Shown here: one piece after another, positions 40,376 to 48,293 of the stretch | Layout: every line of letters begins with the position of its first letter | Numbering within the stretch: the first letter of the stretch is position 1 | Assembly (NCBI RefSeq): GCF_001280255.1 | Contig: NZ_LHCI01000106.1 | Coordinates: forward strand, 1,625,217-1,689,216 | Direction: 5' to 3' | DNA length: 64,000 nt | Source of the DNA: Thermus aquaticus | GTDB taxonomy: Bacteria > Deinococcota > Deinococci > Deinococcales > Thermaceae | Notes under the pieces: generated by a model | Told to the model about the DNA's origin: nothing | Databases searched by the model: none | The model's input: only the letters and a program-made list of their open reading frames with translations | Translations under genes and position numbers: made by a program

Positions 40376-41532
40376 GGCCTAAGCCCCTTATACAGGGCCC
40401 GCTTGCCGATGCTGGCCCGGTGGACCTCGCTGGGCCCATCGTAGATGCGGAAGGGGCGGACCTCGCGGTAGAAGATGGACAGGGGGGTGTCCTCGCTGAT
40501 GCCCAGGCCGCCCGTGATCTGGACCGCCCGGTCCACGGCCCGGCCCACGGCCTCGGCTACGAACACCTTGGCCATAGAGGCCTCGTGGCGGATCCTCTCC
40601 CCCCGGTCCAGCTTCCAGGCGGCGTGCCAAACCATGAGCCGGGCGGCGTGGAGCTCTATATGGCTGTCGGCGATCATGAACTGCACCCCCTGGTGCTCCG
40701 CCAATCTCTTCCCGAAGGACTCCCGCCTCAGGGCGTATTCCTGGGCCAGCTCCGTGGCCCGCACCCCCACGCCCAGCCAGCGCATGCAGTGGGTGAGGCG
40801 GGCCGGGTCCAGGCGGAGCTCGGCGTAGTGGAAGCCCTTGCCCGGCTCTCCCAAGACCGCCTCCTCCCCTACCTCGCACCCCTCCAGGAGGATCTCCCCG
40901 TGGCCACCGGGGCTCCAGTGGTCCATGGTGGGGATGGTGCGGACCAGCTTCAGGCCTGGGTGATCCCGGTCCACCAGGAACATGGTGGGGCCCTCCTCAG
41001 CCCGGGCCAGGACGATGAAGAAGGCCGCCCCCTCGGCCCCGGTGGTGAACCACTTCCGCCCTTCCAGCACAAAGCCCCTCCCCTTGCGCCGGGCTGTGGC
41101 CTTAAGAAGATTCGGATCTGCTCCCGCTCCCATGGGTTCGGTCATGGCAAAGCCGCTGCGCACCTCCCCGGAGAGGAGGGGGTAGAGGTAGCGGCGCTTC
41201 TGGGCCTCGTTGGCCACCCTGTGGAGGAGGTGCATGTTGCCCTCGTCCGGGGCGGCAGCGTTGAGGGCCCGGGGACCCAGGAGGCTCCGCCCCGCCTCCT
41301 CCAGGACCACGGCCAGCTGCCGCCAGGAGAGCCCGAGCCCGCCCAGCTCCTTGGGCATGTGGGGCAGGAAGAGCCCCCGGGCCTTGGCCTCCTTCTGCAG
41401 CTCCCTCAGGACCTCCTCCATGCGGCCTAAATCCTTGGCCACCTCCCCTTCCCGAGGGATGACGACCTCCTCCACAAAGGCCCGCACCCGATCCCTAAGC
41501 GCCGCCGTCTCCTGGTCCAGGCTGAAGTCCAT
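40372..41532 (-). CDS. Acyl-CoA dehydrogenase family protein, LvaC/ACAD11-like
   Basis: 386 residues, FAD-binding acyl-CoA dehydrogenase fold: FAMTEPMGAGADPNLL, GRKWFTTGAEGAAFFIVLAR, and the C-terminal ITGGLGISEDTPLSIFYREVR. At the catalytic base position ordinary enzymes have Glu in a YEGT motif; here it reads IYDGPSEVHR with Asp. The xDGPxEVH form is what I recall from ACAD10/11 and related bacterial proteins. Neighbours support elimination of phosphate from a 4-phosphoacyl-CoA rather than simple dehydrogenation. Ribosome site AAGGAGGTGCGGG before ATG 41532. Confidence 0.85.
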   Translation of the reverse strand: MDFSLDQETAALRDRVRAFVEEVVIPREGEVAKDLGRMEEVLRELQKEAKARGLFLPHMPKELGGLGLSWRQLAVVLEEAGRSLLGPRALNAAAPDEGNMHLLHRVANEAQKRRYLYPLLSGEVRSGFAMTEPMGAGADPNLLKATARRKGRGFVLEGRKWFTTGAEGAAFFIVLARAEEGPTMFLVDRDHPGLKLVRTIPTMDHWSPGGHGEILLEGCEVGEEAVLGEPGKGFHYAELRLDPARLTHCMRWLGVGVRATELAQEYALRRESFGKRLAEHQGVQFMIADSHIELHAARLMVWHAAWKLDRGERIRHEASMAKVFVAEAVGRAVDRAVQITGGLGISEDTPLSIFYREVRPFRIYDGPSEVHRASIGKRALYKGLRP

Positions 41533-41737
41533 CCCGCACCTCCTTGGGGGCGAAGTGCTTGGTGAGGAAGCGGTAAAAGCGGCGGATCATCCGCTCCTGC
41601 CTCTCTATGCTGGCCAGCACCTCGCCCGTTCTCGCCCACATGGCCTAAAGGTCCTCCTTGGTAAGCGGGATCTCCTCCCGCCGCCAATCTGGCTTGTAGG
41701 TGGCGTCTGGGTGAAAGATGACCTTCTTGGGAATCAT
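41495..41737 (-). pseudogene. 81-codon small gene split by an in-frame TAG
   Basis: ATG 41737 (site GGAGGAAATT upstream, ATGA overlap with the TRAP gene) reads MIPKKVIFHPDATYKPDWRR then EEIPLTKEDL and stops at TAG 41645-41647. The same frame continues AMWARTGEVLASIERQERMI then RRFYRFLTKHFAPKEV to TAG 41495-41497. Both halves are charged and helical and look like one protein broken by a CAG-to-TAG type change. A second start ATG 41641 has AAGGAGG 11 bases upstream, so two short peptides could still be made. No family recognised. It lies between transporter and dehydrogenase genes. Confidence 0.5.
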
Positions 41738-43614
41738 AATTTCCTCCGCTTGCTCCACAGCCATCCGCTCACTAGGAGAACCAGGAGGATAGCCATCAGG
41801 CTGGTCGTCCCTTCGGGAATGGCCAGAAGAAGGCCCCCTAGGATATAGATGGGGCGAGTCCAAAGCGGAAGATGGCCCAGACCCCAGAAGTAACCCTCTA
41901 GGCCTCCTACTAGAAGGAGGATTCCTGTGAGGGCAAGGAGGATGTGGTAGGCGATAGAAGCAGGGCTTCCATGAAGGAGAAGGGCTGGCTCGAACAAGAA
42001 GAAAAAGGGAATGAAATAGATGGCCAACCCTAATTTCATCGCTTCCCAAGAGGTGGTGAGAGGGTTTGCCCCAGCTAGGCGCGCTGCCAGAAAGGCGGCC
42101 ACCGCTACAGGAGGGGTTATGGCAGAGAGCATGGACCAATAGGCGATGAAGAGGTGAACCGCCAGGGGGTAGAAGTCCCCAAGACGGCTTAGGGCGGGTG
42201 CCAGAGTGACCGCCAACAGAATATAAGCAGCTACCATGACACCGGCCATCCCAAGGAGGAAGGCCACGAGTACCCCAAGAAATAGGATGAGAAACAGATT
42301 TCCTTCCCCTAACTGGACCAAAGCCCCTGTGAGGGCGGGAGCTGCACCCGTCCCTAAAAGCCCTGCCAGGATCAAGCCAACAGGAAGGATTAGGGCTAGG
42401 GTTTGGCTGATAAGGGAGCCTGCAGCAAGGATACCTCTGTACATAGTTTCAAGGGAAACCCGCTTTTGGAGGATGAGAAAGAGCAGAAGCATTCCCAGAG
42501 CATAAAAGGGTGCAAACCTCTCCAGCCTAAGGTAGATCAAGGCGAAAACTAGGAATGCCAGCACCAGGATGAAAGGCGCTCCCTTCCGAAGGATCTCTCT
42601 TATGGGAGGATGGTTACGTTGTGGAAGCCCTCTCAGTCCATGTCGTGCCGCATAAAGGTCCACGTGAGCGAAGAGAGAAAGGTAGTAGAGGAAAGAGGGG
42701 ATCAGGGCGGCCATCACCACCTGGCCGTAGGGTATGCCTAGAAGGGTAGCCATCACGAAGGCCACCGCTCCCATAACCGGGGGCATGAGGACACCCCCGG
42801 TGGAGGCGCACGCTTCCACAGCAGCGGCGTAGGTTCGTGAGAAGCCCGAGCGGATCATGGTGGGGATCGTGACGCTTCCCGTGCTGGCCACATTGGAGAG
42901 GATGCTACCGCTTAAACTGCCGAACAGGCCGCTGGCCATCACGCTAACCTTGGCTGCCCCGCCCCGGGTCCATCCAAAGAGAACTGATGCTAACTCTAAA
43001 AAGGTTTGGCCTGCACCAGTAGCGACAAGGAAGGCAGCCAGCACCAAGAAACCAACCAAGAGTTCCCCTACAGTGCGCATCGGCAAACCGAGGAGGCCTT
43101 GGGTAGAGTACATGCCGTAGCCCAAGGCCTCTCTCCAGGTAATAGGGGGCCCCCATAGGAGCCCTGGCATGTAGGGAGCGAGGAGAGGGTAGGCTCCTAG
43201 AAGAAGGGCTACCAGAGCAAAGCCTAAACCCCCAGCCCTCCTCGCCCCTTCCAAGACCGCCAACAGAAGGAAGATGGCCACGGCCGCCTGCCAAAAAGAC
43301 TCTGGATTCGTCCACGGCCTAAGGACCATGGAGGGTCCATGCCAAGCCAAGAGTAGCCCACTTCCCTGGGCGCCTATGGCGAGGGCATAGTCGTACCAAT
43401 AGGGTTGTTTATCCTGGGATCGTGCCGGGAAAAGGAGGAAGGTCAGGGGGAGGAAAAAGGCGAGAAGGAGCCAGTAGTACGTGAGGTCTAGGAGACTTTT
43501 CCTCAAAAGGTTTAAGCCAAAGAAGTAGAAGAGGATCAGGCAGAGCCCCAGGAGGGAGGTCAGGAGGACCCAAGCTCTGGCCCAGGAAGGCAAGCTGGCG
43601 AAACGCCCTTCCAT
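41734..43614 (-). CDS. TRAP transporter fused permease (DctQM type)
   Basis: 626 residues, the fused small-plus-large membrane subunit used with TAXI binding proteins. ATG 43614 is chosen as the first start after the binding-protein gene. An N-terminal DctQ-like part (about 1-130) precedes the DctM part, with SGSILSNVASTGSVTIPTMIRSGFSR and ASTGGVLMPPVMGAVAFVMA, the family signature. The C-terminus carries further spans. Moves a dicarboxylate or other organic acid using an ion gradient. Codon use is visibly less GC-rich at third positions than in most of the window. Confidence 0.92.
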   Translation of the reverse strand: MEGRFASLPSWARAWVLLTSLLGLCLILFYFFGLNLLRKSLLDLTYYWLLLAFFLPLTFLLFPARSQDKQPYWYDYALAIGAQGSGLLLAWHGPSMVLRPWTNPESFWQAAVAIFLLLAVLEGARRAGGLGFALVALLLGAYPLLAPYMPGLLWGPPITWREALGYGMYSTQGLLGLPMRTVGELLVGFLVLAAFLVATGAGQTFLELASVLFGWTRGGAAKVSVMASGLFGSLSGSILSNVASTGSVTIPTMIRSGFSRTYAAAVEACASTGGVLMPPVMGAVAFVMATLLGIPYGQVVMAALIPSFLYYLSLFAHVDLYAARHGLRGLPQRNHPPIREILRKGAPFILVLAFLVFALIYLRLERFAPFYALGMLLLFLILQKRVSLETMYRGILAAGSLISQTLALILPVGLILAGLLGTGAAPALTGALVQLGEGNLFLILFLGVLVAFLLGMAGVMVAAYILLAVTLAPALSRLGDFYPLAVHLFIAYWSMLSAITPPVAVAAFLAARLAGANPLTTSWEAMKLGLAIYFIPFFFLFEPALLLHGSPASIAYHILLALTGILLLVGGLEGYFWGLGHLPLWTRPIYILGGLLLAIPEGTTSLMAILLVLLVSGWLWSKRRKL

Positions 43615-43625
43615 GCCCTGGCGTC

Positions 43626-44789
43626 TTAGGGGCGCCAAGCCTCGGAGAACCGAGGCACGCGGTTTTGTGCCAGGAAATCCCGCCAGAAGCGCTGCCAAGA
43701 CTCACTGGCAGGATCGGTGGAGATACGGCGGGAACGGGCAAGGCTGGAGGCGCGCTCGTACAAGGTAGCATATTGGTCCACCAGCTTTACCGCGGTTTCC
43801 TGTTTCCTGGCCATTTCCTGGGTCCAGAGGCCTTTCTCCCTCAGGTAGCGCACGGTCCCCGGGTGGAGGGGCACGCCCATGTTTTCCACAATGAAGCGCA
43901 AGCTCTCCATGCTTTGGAATCTAGCAAGGGCGTGCTTATCCCTGTAGAGGCTGTGGTTTTCATCCAACCACTTCACCAGGTTGTAGACGAGTTCCTCGCT
44001 CACGTCTGCGCGGGTGTAGTACACGCTTGGTATCACGAACATCCGCACGCCCCGGGCGGACTGGACCCCGATTTCTGCAGGGCGCACGAGCTGCAGAAGG
44101 GGGTAGGCCCGCTGCCATCTCTGGAGGCAGGTGCGATCTTCCTGGGCCGTTGGCACCGCCAGCCAGCGAATGCCCCTCGGATTCCCCTCCACCTCCACGT
44201 TCACGTCTGATATAGGAGAGGTGAAGGCGATGTCCGCGCCTCCTTCAGCGATGACGCGGGAGTTGGCGCTATAGTTGGCTACGGGTACTAGGCGCACATG
44301 CTCCCGCGTCAGACCCCGGCATGCGAGGAGTCCATCCAAAATGCGGTGGAAGTATGAGAAAGGGGGCCAGGCTAGGCGTGTGCCTGGACCAACATCCTGC
44401 ACTCTGCGGTAAGGGCTATCTCCCCGAACCATCAGTCCCCAAGGCGTGAGGAAAACAGGGTAGGCCACTCTTAAAGGCCCTGGGCGGTATCCTGGTTCCC
44501 CGTCTAGGGACTCCACCAGGACCGTCAGCGGGGCTGAGACAAAATCCACCCGTCCTTCCAACAGCCAGCTTGTGATTGTGGTTGTGGTACCTGGTAACAC
44601 CCGGGCTTGGACCCCTGTGGCAACGGTGAACTCCGTGGTCCAGGCCACCAGAAGGGCGTAGCCAGCAGTGCCCACTTCGGTGGAACCGAAGATTAGCTGT
44701 CGGGGCCAGCGGTAGCCACCTTGCGCGAGGCTGAGAGAGTTGATGAGAAGGAAAAGCAGAGCTCCTGTGAAGATCATTAAACGCAACAT
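43626..44789 (-). CDS. TAXI-family TRAP solute-binding protein
   Basis: 387 residues with signal peptide (LRLMIFTGALLFLLINSLSLAQ). ATG 44789 has AAGGAGG upstream; the extra 23 codons of the longer frame lie in the operator and promoter. TEVGTAGYALLVAWTTEFTVATGVQARVLPG and EGRVDFVSAPLT match the TAXI pattern of two lobes; EGGADIAFTSPISD is the second hinge block. Partner of the fused permease 11 bp downstream. Ligand class is organic acids (in TAXI systems usually dicarboxylates or amino acids), here probably the substrate of the acyl-CoA pathway. Confidence 0.9.
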   Translation of the reverse strand: MLRLMIFTGALLFLLINSLSLAQGGYRWPRQLIFGSTEVGTAGYALLVAWTTEFTVATGVQARVLPGTTTTITSWLLEGRVDFVSAPLTVLVESLDGEPGYRPGPLRVAYPVFLTPWGLMVRGDSPYRRVQDVGPGTRLAWPPFSYFHRILDGLLACRGLTREHVRLVPVANYSANSRVIAEGGADIAFTSPISDVNVEVEGNPRGIRWLAVPTAQEDRTCLQRWQRAYPLLQLVRPAEIGVQSARGVRMFVIPSVYYTRADVSEELVYNLVKWLDENHSLYRDKHALARFQSMESLRFIVENMGVPLHPGTVRYLREKGLWTQEMARKQETAVKLVDQYATLYERASSLARSRRISTDPASESWQRFWRDFLAQNRVPRFSEAWRP

Positions 44790-44801
44790 TCCAACCTCCT
44801 T

Positions 44802-44858
44802 ACCGACCATTCGGTTAGGTTCAGGAATAATTAGAACGCAAAATAGCCTGCTTGTCAA
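44802..44858 (-). promoter_or_regulatory. Promoter and TetR-type operator, TRAP operon
   Basis: Minus strand TTGACA (44858-44853), 17 bp, TCTAAT (44835-44830), the best sigma-70 promoter in the window. The operator ACCGACCATTCGGT (44802-44815, plus reading) follows +1 and ends 12 bp before the TAXI start codon. It matches the sites at 31415 and 31860. Confidence 0.75.
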
Positions 44859-44934
44859 GATCTTCTGATTGTTATCAAGGGATGTGAGTATATGGGGTAT
44901 AGGGCCCTACCCCTACCGCGGTCTCGGGGGTCAA

Positions 44935-45662
44935 GTCGCGATTTTTGTGGGTTTCTCTTCCGCGGCCCAAAGCAGGCCCATGTCCAGGTAACGCCGGAAA
45001 GCCCAGTCCTCCGTGGCCCTCAGCATCACCACCGTGGCCAAATTCACCAGGCTCCCCTCGCCGGGGAAGACCCCAACCACCCTGGTCCGCCGCTTCACCT
45101 CACGGATAAGCCGCTCCAGCACATTCGTGCTCTTGATGTGCCGCTGGTGGACCCCGGGAAAGTCCAGGTAGGTCAGGGCCTCCCCCAAACCCTGGGCAAA
45201 CACCTCCACCGCCCGTCGGTACCGGTCCCGGTAGCGCTCAACGAACCCCCGGGCCAGAGATTCCGCCGTGCCCCGCCGCCGCGCCACAAACACCTCCTGG
45301 AGCTCCTCGGCCACCACGCCCCGCTCCGACTGCGGCACATGAGCTAAAACGTTCCCCATAAAGTGCACCACGCACCGCTGCCAGCTGGCCCCAGGAAGCT
45401 CCGCCATCACCGCTTGGCGGATGGAAGGGTGGTCGTCGGGTGATGAGGTCCCGGGTGTAGTAGCCGTTCCGCTCCCCGCGGCGGCTTTCGGTGCGCTCAC
45501 GGTAACCTGCGGCCAGGTGCTCGGTCATCTCTTCTTCCAACACCTGCTCAATGACGGCCTTGACCCCTTCCCGGATGCGCCGGCTGATCTCCTCCTTGGT
45601 CAAGCTCTTAAGCTCCTCTCCGTCCATTCCGCCTTCCATGCTTAACCCACAAAATACGCGAC
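44935..45662 (-). mobile_element. IS256-family element with internally deleted transposase
   Basis: Ends GTCGCG (44935) and CGCGAC (45662) begin inverted repeats continuing as ATTTTTGTGGGTT and TATTTTGTGGGTT. Inside, minus-strand reading gives the IS256 N-terminus ([20 protein letters not shown] ... RNGYYTRDLIT, from about 45624) and then, after a junction near 45430, the C-terminus in another frame (DDHPSIRQAVMAELPGASWQ ... STNVLERLIREVKRRTRVVG). About 180 residues, including the first catalytic Asp, are missing, so it cannot transpose alone. TACCCCTA occurs right after the right end (45665) and again 20 bp outside the left end (44908-44915). Confidence 0.85.
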
Positions 45663-45669
45663 ACTACCC

Positions 45670-45811
45670 CTAAAAGCCTTTCGCCCGTAGCCTGAAGAAG
45701 GCTTCTTTCACCGAATAACTTGAGGAAGGGCTTCGGCCTTTCCGGAGTTGAAAGAGGCCAAAAGCGCTCTCCTTTACCTCCGGCCAGGATAACCGCATAC
45801 GAAGGCACCAT
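45670..45811 (-). pseudogene. manC: N-terminal stub of mannose-1-phosphate guanylyltransferase
   Basis: Reads [20 protein letters not shown] then [26 protein letters not shown], the nucleotidyltransferase opening (GGxGxRFWPLS, then PKPFL). After about 45 codons it runs into the IS256-type element and the rest of a roughly 350-codon gene is absent on the other side, so a deletion went with the insertion. An upstream ATG at 45817 is also possible. Divergent from the phosphomannomutase/phosphoglucomutase gene, as expected for a GDP-mannose locus. Confidence 0.8.
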
Positions 45812-45842
45812 GGTCATCAGCGAGTGTAGCACAGAAGCCTTT

Positions 45843-45857
45843 GTCTATTGCTAGACT
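45843..45857. promoter_or_regulatory. Inverted repeat and -10 box between manC stub and mutase gene
   Basis: GTCTA-TTGC-TAGAC (45843-45856) is a perfect 5-bp palindrome. TGCTAGACT within it can serve as an extended -10 (TAGACT 45852-45857) for the mutase, whose ATG follows 9 bases later. No good -35 is seen. Confidence 0.35.
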
Positions 45858-45866
45858 ACGGGAGCG

Positions 45867-47249
45867 ATGGGCGAGAGAATTCGCTTCGGCACCGACGGCT
45901 GGCGAGGAGTGATCGCACGGGACTTCACCTTTTTCAACCTCGCCCGGGTGGCCACCGCCTACGGGCGCTACCTCCTGGCCAGGGGGGGAAAGACGGTGGT
46001 GGTGGGGTACGATACCCGCTTCCAGGCCCAGGCCTTCGCCGAGGAGGCGGCAGAGGTCCTGGCGGGCCTCGGGCTTAAGGCCTACCTCCTCCAGGGCCCC
46101 CACCCCACCCCCATGCTCTCCTTCGCCGTCCGCCACCTGGGGGCGGACGGGGGCCTCATGCTCACCGCAAGCCACAACCCCCCCCAGTACCTGGGGGTGA
46201 AGCTCAAGGGGCCTTACGGGGGAAGCGCCCTTCCCGAGGAGGTGAAGGGGGTGGAGGCCCTCCTCCCCGAGGCCCCCTCGGAGGCCCGGGGAAGGGCCGA
46301 GCCCCTGGAGGTCCGCACCGCCTACTACGAGCACCTGAAGGGGCTTCTGGACCTCGAGGCCCTCTCCCGCTTCCCCGGCGTGCTCTACCACGACGCCATG
46401 GGGGGGGCGGGGGACAGCCACCTCTCCGCCTTCCTGCGCCACGCGGGGCTGGCCCTGGAGGTGCGGGAGCTCCACAACGTCCCCCATCCCCTCTTCTACG
46501 GGGTGAACCCCGAGCCCCTGCCCAAGAACCTCAAGACCCTCCTCGCGGTCATGGGCCCCGAGGAGGCGCCCACCTTCGCCGTGGCCACGGACGGGGACGG
46601 GGACCGCATCGCCGCCGTCCTGCCCGGTGGCCGCTTCTTCAACCCCCACCAGGTCTTCGCCGTCCTCCTTCGCCACCTCCACGCCAAGGGGCTCTCCGGG
46701 GGGGTGGTGAAGAACTTCGCCGTTTCTTGGATCGTGGACCGCCTCGCAGAGCGGCTGGGGCTTCCGGTGAAGACCACCCCCATCGGCTTCAAGTGGATCA
46801 CAGAGGCCTTCCTGAGGGAGGACGTGCTCATCGGGGGGGAGGAGTCGGGCGGGATCGGGGTGAAGGGGCACCTGCCCGAACGGGACGGGATCCTCAACGC
46901 TCTCCTCCTCCTGGAGAGCGTGGCCCGCACGGGGAAGGACCTCGCCACCCAGTTCCGGGAGATTGAGGCCCTCACCGGCCTCACCCACGCCTACGATCGC
47001 CTAGACCTGGAGATCCCCACGGAAGGGCTTCTGGAGAAGCTGTGGGAGCCCCGCCCCCTGGCGGGCCTCACCCCCGGGGGCCTCGAGGACCTAGACGGGA
47101 TCAAGTGGGTCTACGAGGGAGCCTGGGTCCTCTTCCGCCCCTCAGGCACCGAACCCCTTCTTCGCATCTACGCCGAGGCCACGGAGGAGGAGACAGTAAA
47201 CGCCCTCCTAAAGGAGGCCGAGGCCCTGGTCCGAAGCCTCGTCCCCTAG
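45867..47249 (+). CDS. Phosphoglucomutase/phosphomannomutase
   Basis: 460 residues of the alpha-D-phosphohexomutase family; interconverts hexose 1- and 6-phosphates. Active Ser in MLTASHNPPQYLGVKLKG (about 95), metal loop ATDGDGDRIAA (about 245), sugar loop IGGEESGGIG (about 327) and phosphate-binding loop RPSGTEPLLRIYAEA near the end. All four domains are complete. Since manC and manA are broken on either side, it may now serve glucose metabolism. Its end overlaps the converging manA fragment by 42 bp. Confidence 0.93.
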   Translation: MGERIRFGTDGWRGVIARDFTFFNLARVATAYGRYLLARGGKTVVVGYDTRFQAQAFAEEAAEVLAGLGLKAYLLQGPHPTPMLSFAVRHLGADGGLMLTASHNPPQYLGVKLKGPYGGSALPEEVKGVEALLPEAPSEARGRAEPLEVRTAYYEHLKGLLDLEALSRFPGVLYHDAMGGAGDSHLSAFLRHAGLALEVRELHNVPHPLFYGVNPEPLPKNLKTLLAVMGPEEAPTFAVATDGDGDRIAAVLPGGRFFNPHQVFAVLLRHLHAKGLSGGVVKNFAVSWIVDRLAERLGLPVKTTPIGFKWITEAFLREDVLIGGEESGGIGVKGHLPERDGILNALLLLESVARTGKDLATQFREIEALTGLTHAYDRLDLEIPTEGLLEKLWEPRPLAGLTPGGLEDLDGIKWVYEGAWVLFRPSGTEPLLRIYAEATEEETVNALLKEAEALVRSLVP

Positions 47250-47481
47250 CTCCGCCCCCAAGAGAAGCCCCTCCCCCTGAAGGCGCACCTCCTCCCCCGG
47301 AAAGAGAAGGAAGGTGGCGGGGGGCCGGAGGGTCTCCTCAGGAAGCCAAGCCTCCCCCTCCAGGAGGGTGAGGATGAGGGGGGCCTCGGGCCTCAGGGTC
47401 AGGCCTCCCCAGAGAGGAAAGCGGTAGAGGGCGAAGTGGGGGGTCTTGAGAAGCCTCTCCCCGCCCGGCACTGGCTCGGCC
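47208..47481 (-). pseudogene. manA: C-terminal fragment of mannose-6-phosphate isomerase
   Basis: About 90 codons, RPAEPVPGGERLLKTPHFAL then YRFPLWGGLTLRPEAPLILTL and LEGEAWLPEETLRPPATFLLFPGEEV, match the C-terminal beta domain of class I (ManA-type) isomerases. The metal-binding catalytic N-domain is gone: upstream sequence is the 77-bp inverted-repeat element. Not functional as an isomerase. Confidence 0.65.
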
Positions 47482-47558
47482 GGTCGTGTAAGGATTTATC
47501 TGGACTTATACCCTTTTATGCTAAAGCCTTCGTCCTACACATACATCTTGACACGACC
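47482..47558. mobile_element. 77-bp MITE-like inverted-repeat element
   Basis: GGTCGTGT at 47482-47489 and ACACGACC at 47551-47558 are perfect inverted repeats, and similarity continues inward (GTAAGGATTTATCTG against the reverse strand GTCAAGATGTATGTG), about 18 of 22 positions in total. The core is AT-rich (TTATACCCTTTTATGC), unlike the flanks. It separates a manA 3' fragment from a 3'-truncated transporter, as expected of an IS or MITE that took part in a deletion. Confidence 0.55.
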
Positions 47559-48251
47559 AGCCAAGACCGCGCCCCACAGGGTGAAGGCTAGGAAAGCCCC
47601 GCCCAACGCGGTGTAGAGGAGGGAAAGCCAGGCACTCCCGCTGGCCTCGGGAAAGGGCCTGGTGAGGGCCAGGGGAAGGAGGAGGAGGCTTCCCAAGAGC
47701 ATGCTGGCCGCGGTGACCTCCAACGCGGGCCGCTTGGCCACCGCCAGGGCCACGCCCACGCTGTAGGCCCCCCACATGAAAGCCGCCAAGACCAGGAGAA
47801 GATCCCCAAGAAGCCTCCCCTTCCCCCCTCCCCCGCCGGCGTGCCCCAGGGCCAGAAGGACCACCCCCGCCTCCGAGAGGAGGAGGCCCAGGAGGAGGTT
47901 CCTGGGCAGGGGCTTGCGGAAGTAAAGGCTGTAGGCGAAGGCGGTGGAGAGGGGGTAGACCGCGACCACGGCGCTGGCATCGGAGGCGGGGGCCAGACGC
48001 ATCCCGCTGAAGAAGACCAGGTTGAAGAGGGTCACCCCAAAGAGGGCCAGAAAAAGGGTTTCCCCTAGAGGGAAAAGCCTGGGCAGGCGGCGGAGAAAGA
48101 GGAGAAAAAAGGGCAGGGCAAGGGCAAAGCGCAGAAAGGAACCCCACTCGGGAGGCATCTCCCGCATGGCGGCCCTCAAGGCCACCAGGTTCAAGGCCCA
48201 GAGAAGAGGCGGGAGGTGAACCAGGGGATCCTTCCAGGGAGGCCTTTCCAC
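47535..48251 (-). pseudogene. EamA/DMT transporter truncated at its 3' end
   Basis: 238 codons from GTG 48251 (GGGAGGGTAGGG upstream). Membrane helices PPLLWALNLVALRAAM, FLRFALALPFFLLFLRR, LALFGVTLFNLVFFSGM and further spans match drug/metabolite transporters; SDASAVVAVYPLSTAFAYSLYF is the typical fourth-span block. The last two spans are missing: after LYTALGGAFLAFTLWGAVLAG the frame enters the inverted-repeat element and ends RVKMYV. Complete relatives have ten spans and about 280-300 residues. Probably inactive. Confidence 0.7.
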
Positions 48252-48293
48252 CCCTACCCTCCCCCGGGTGCGCCGCAAGCCCCCACGGCTGCC

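Noticed and set aside
44908..45672. TACCCCTA as an 8-bp target duplication of the IS256-type element
   Set aside because: The right copy lies 2 bp outside the inverted repeat, but the left copy is about 20 bp outside it, so the pair may be chance in a GC-rich region.
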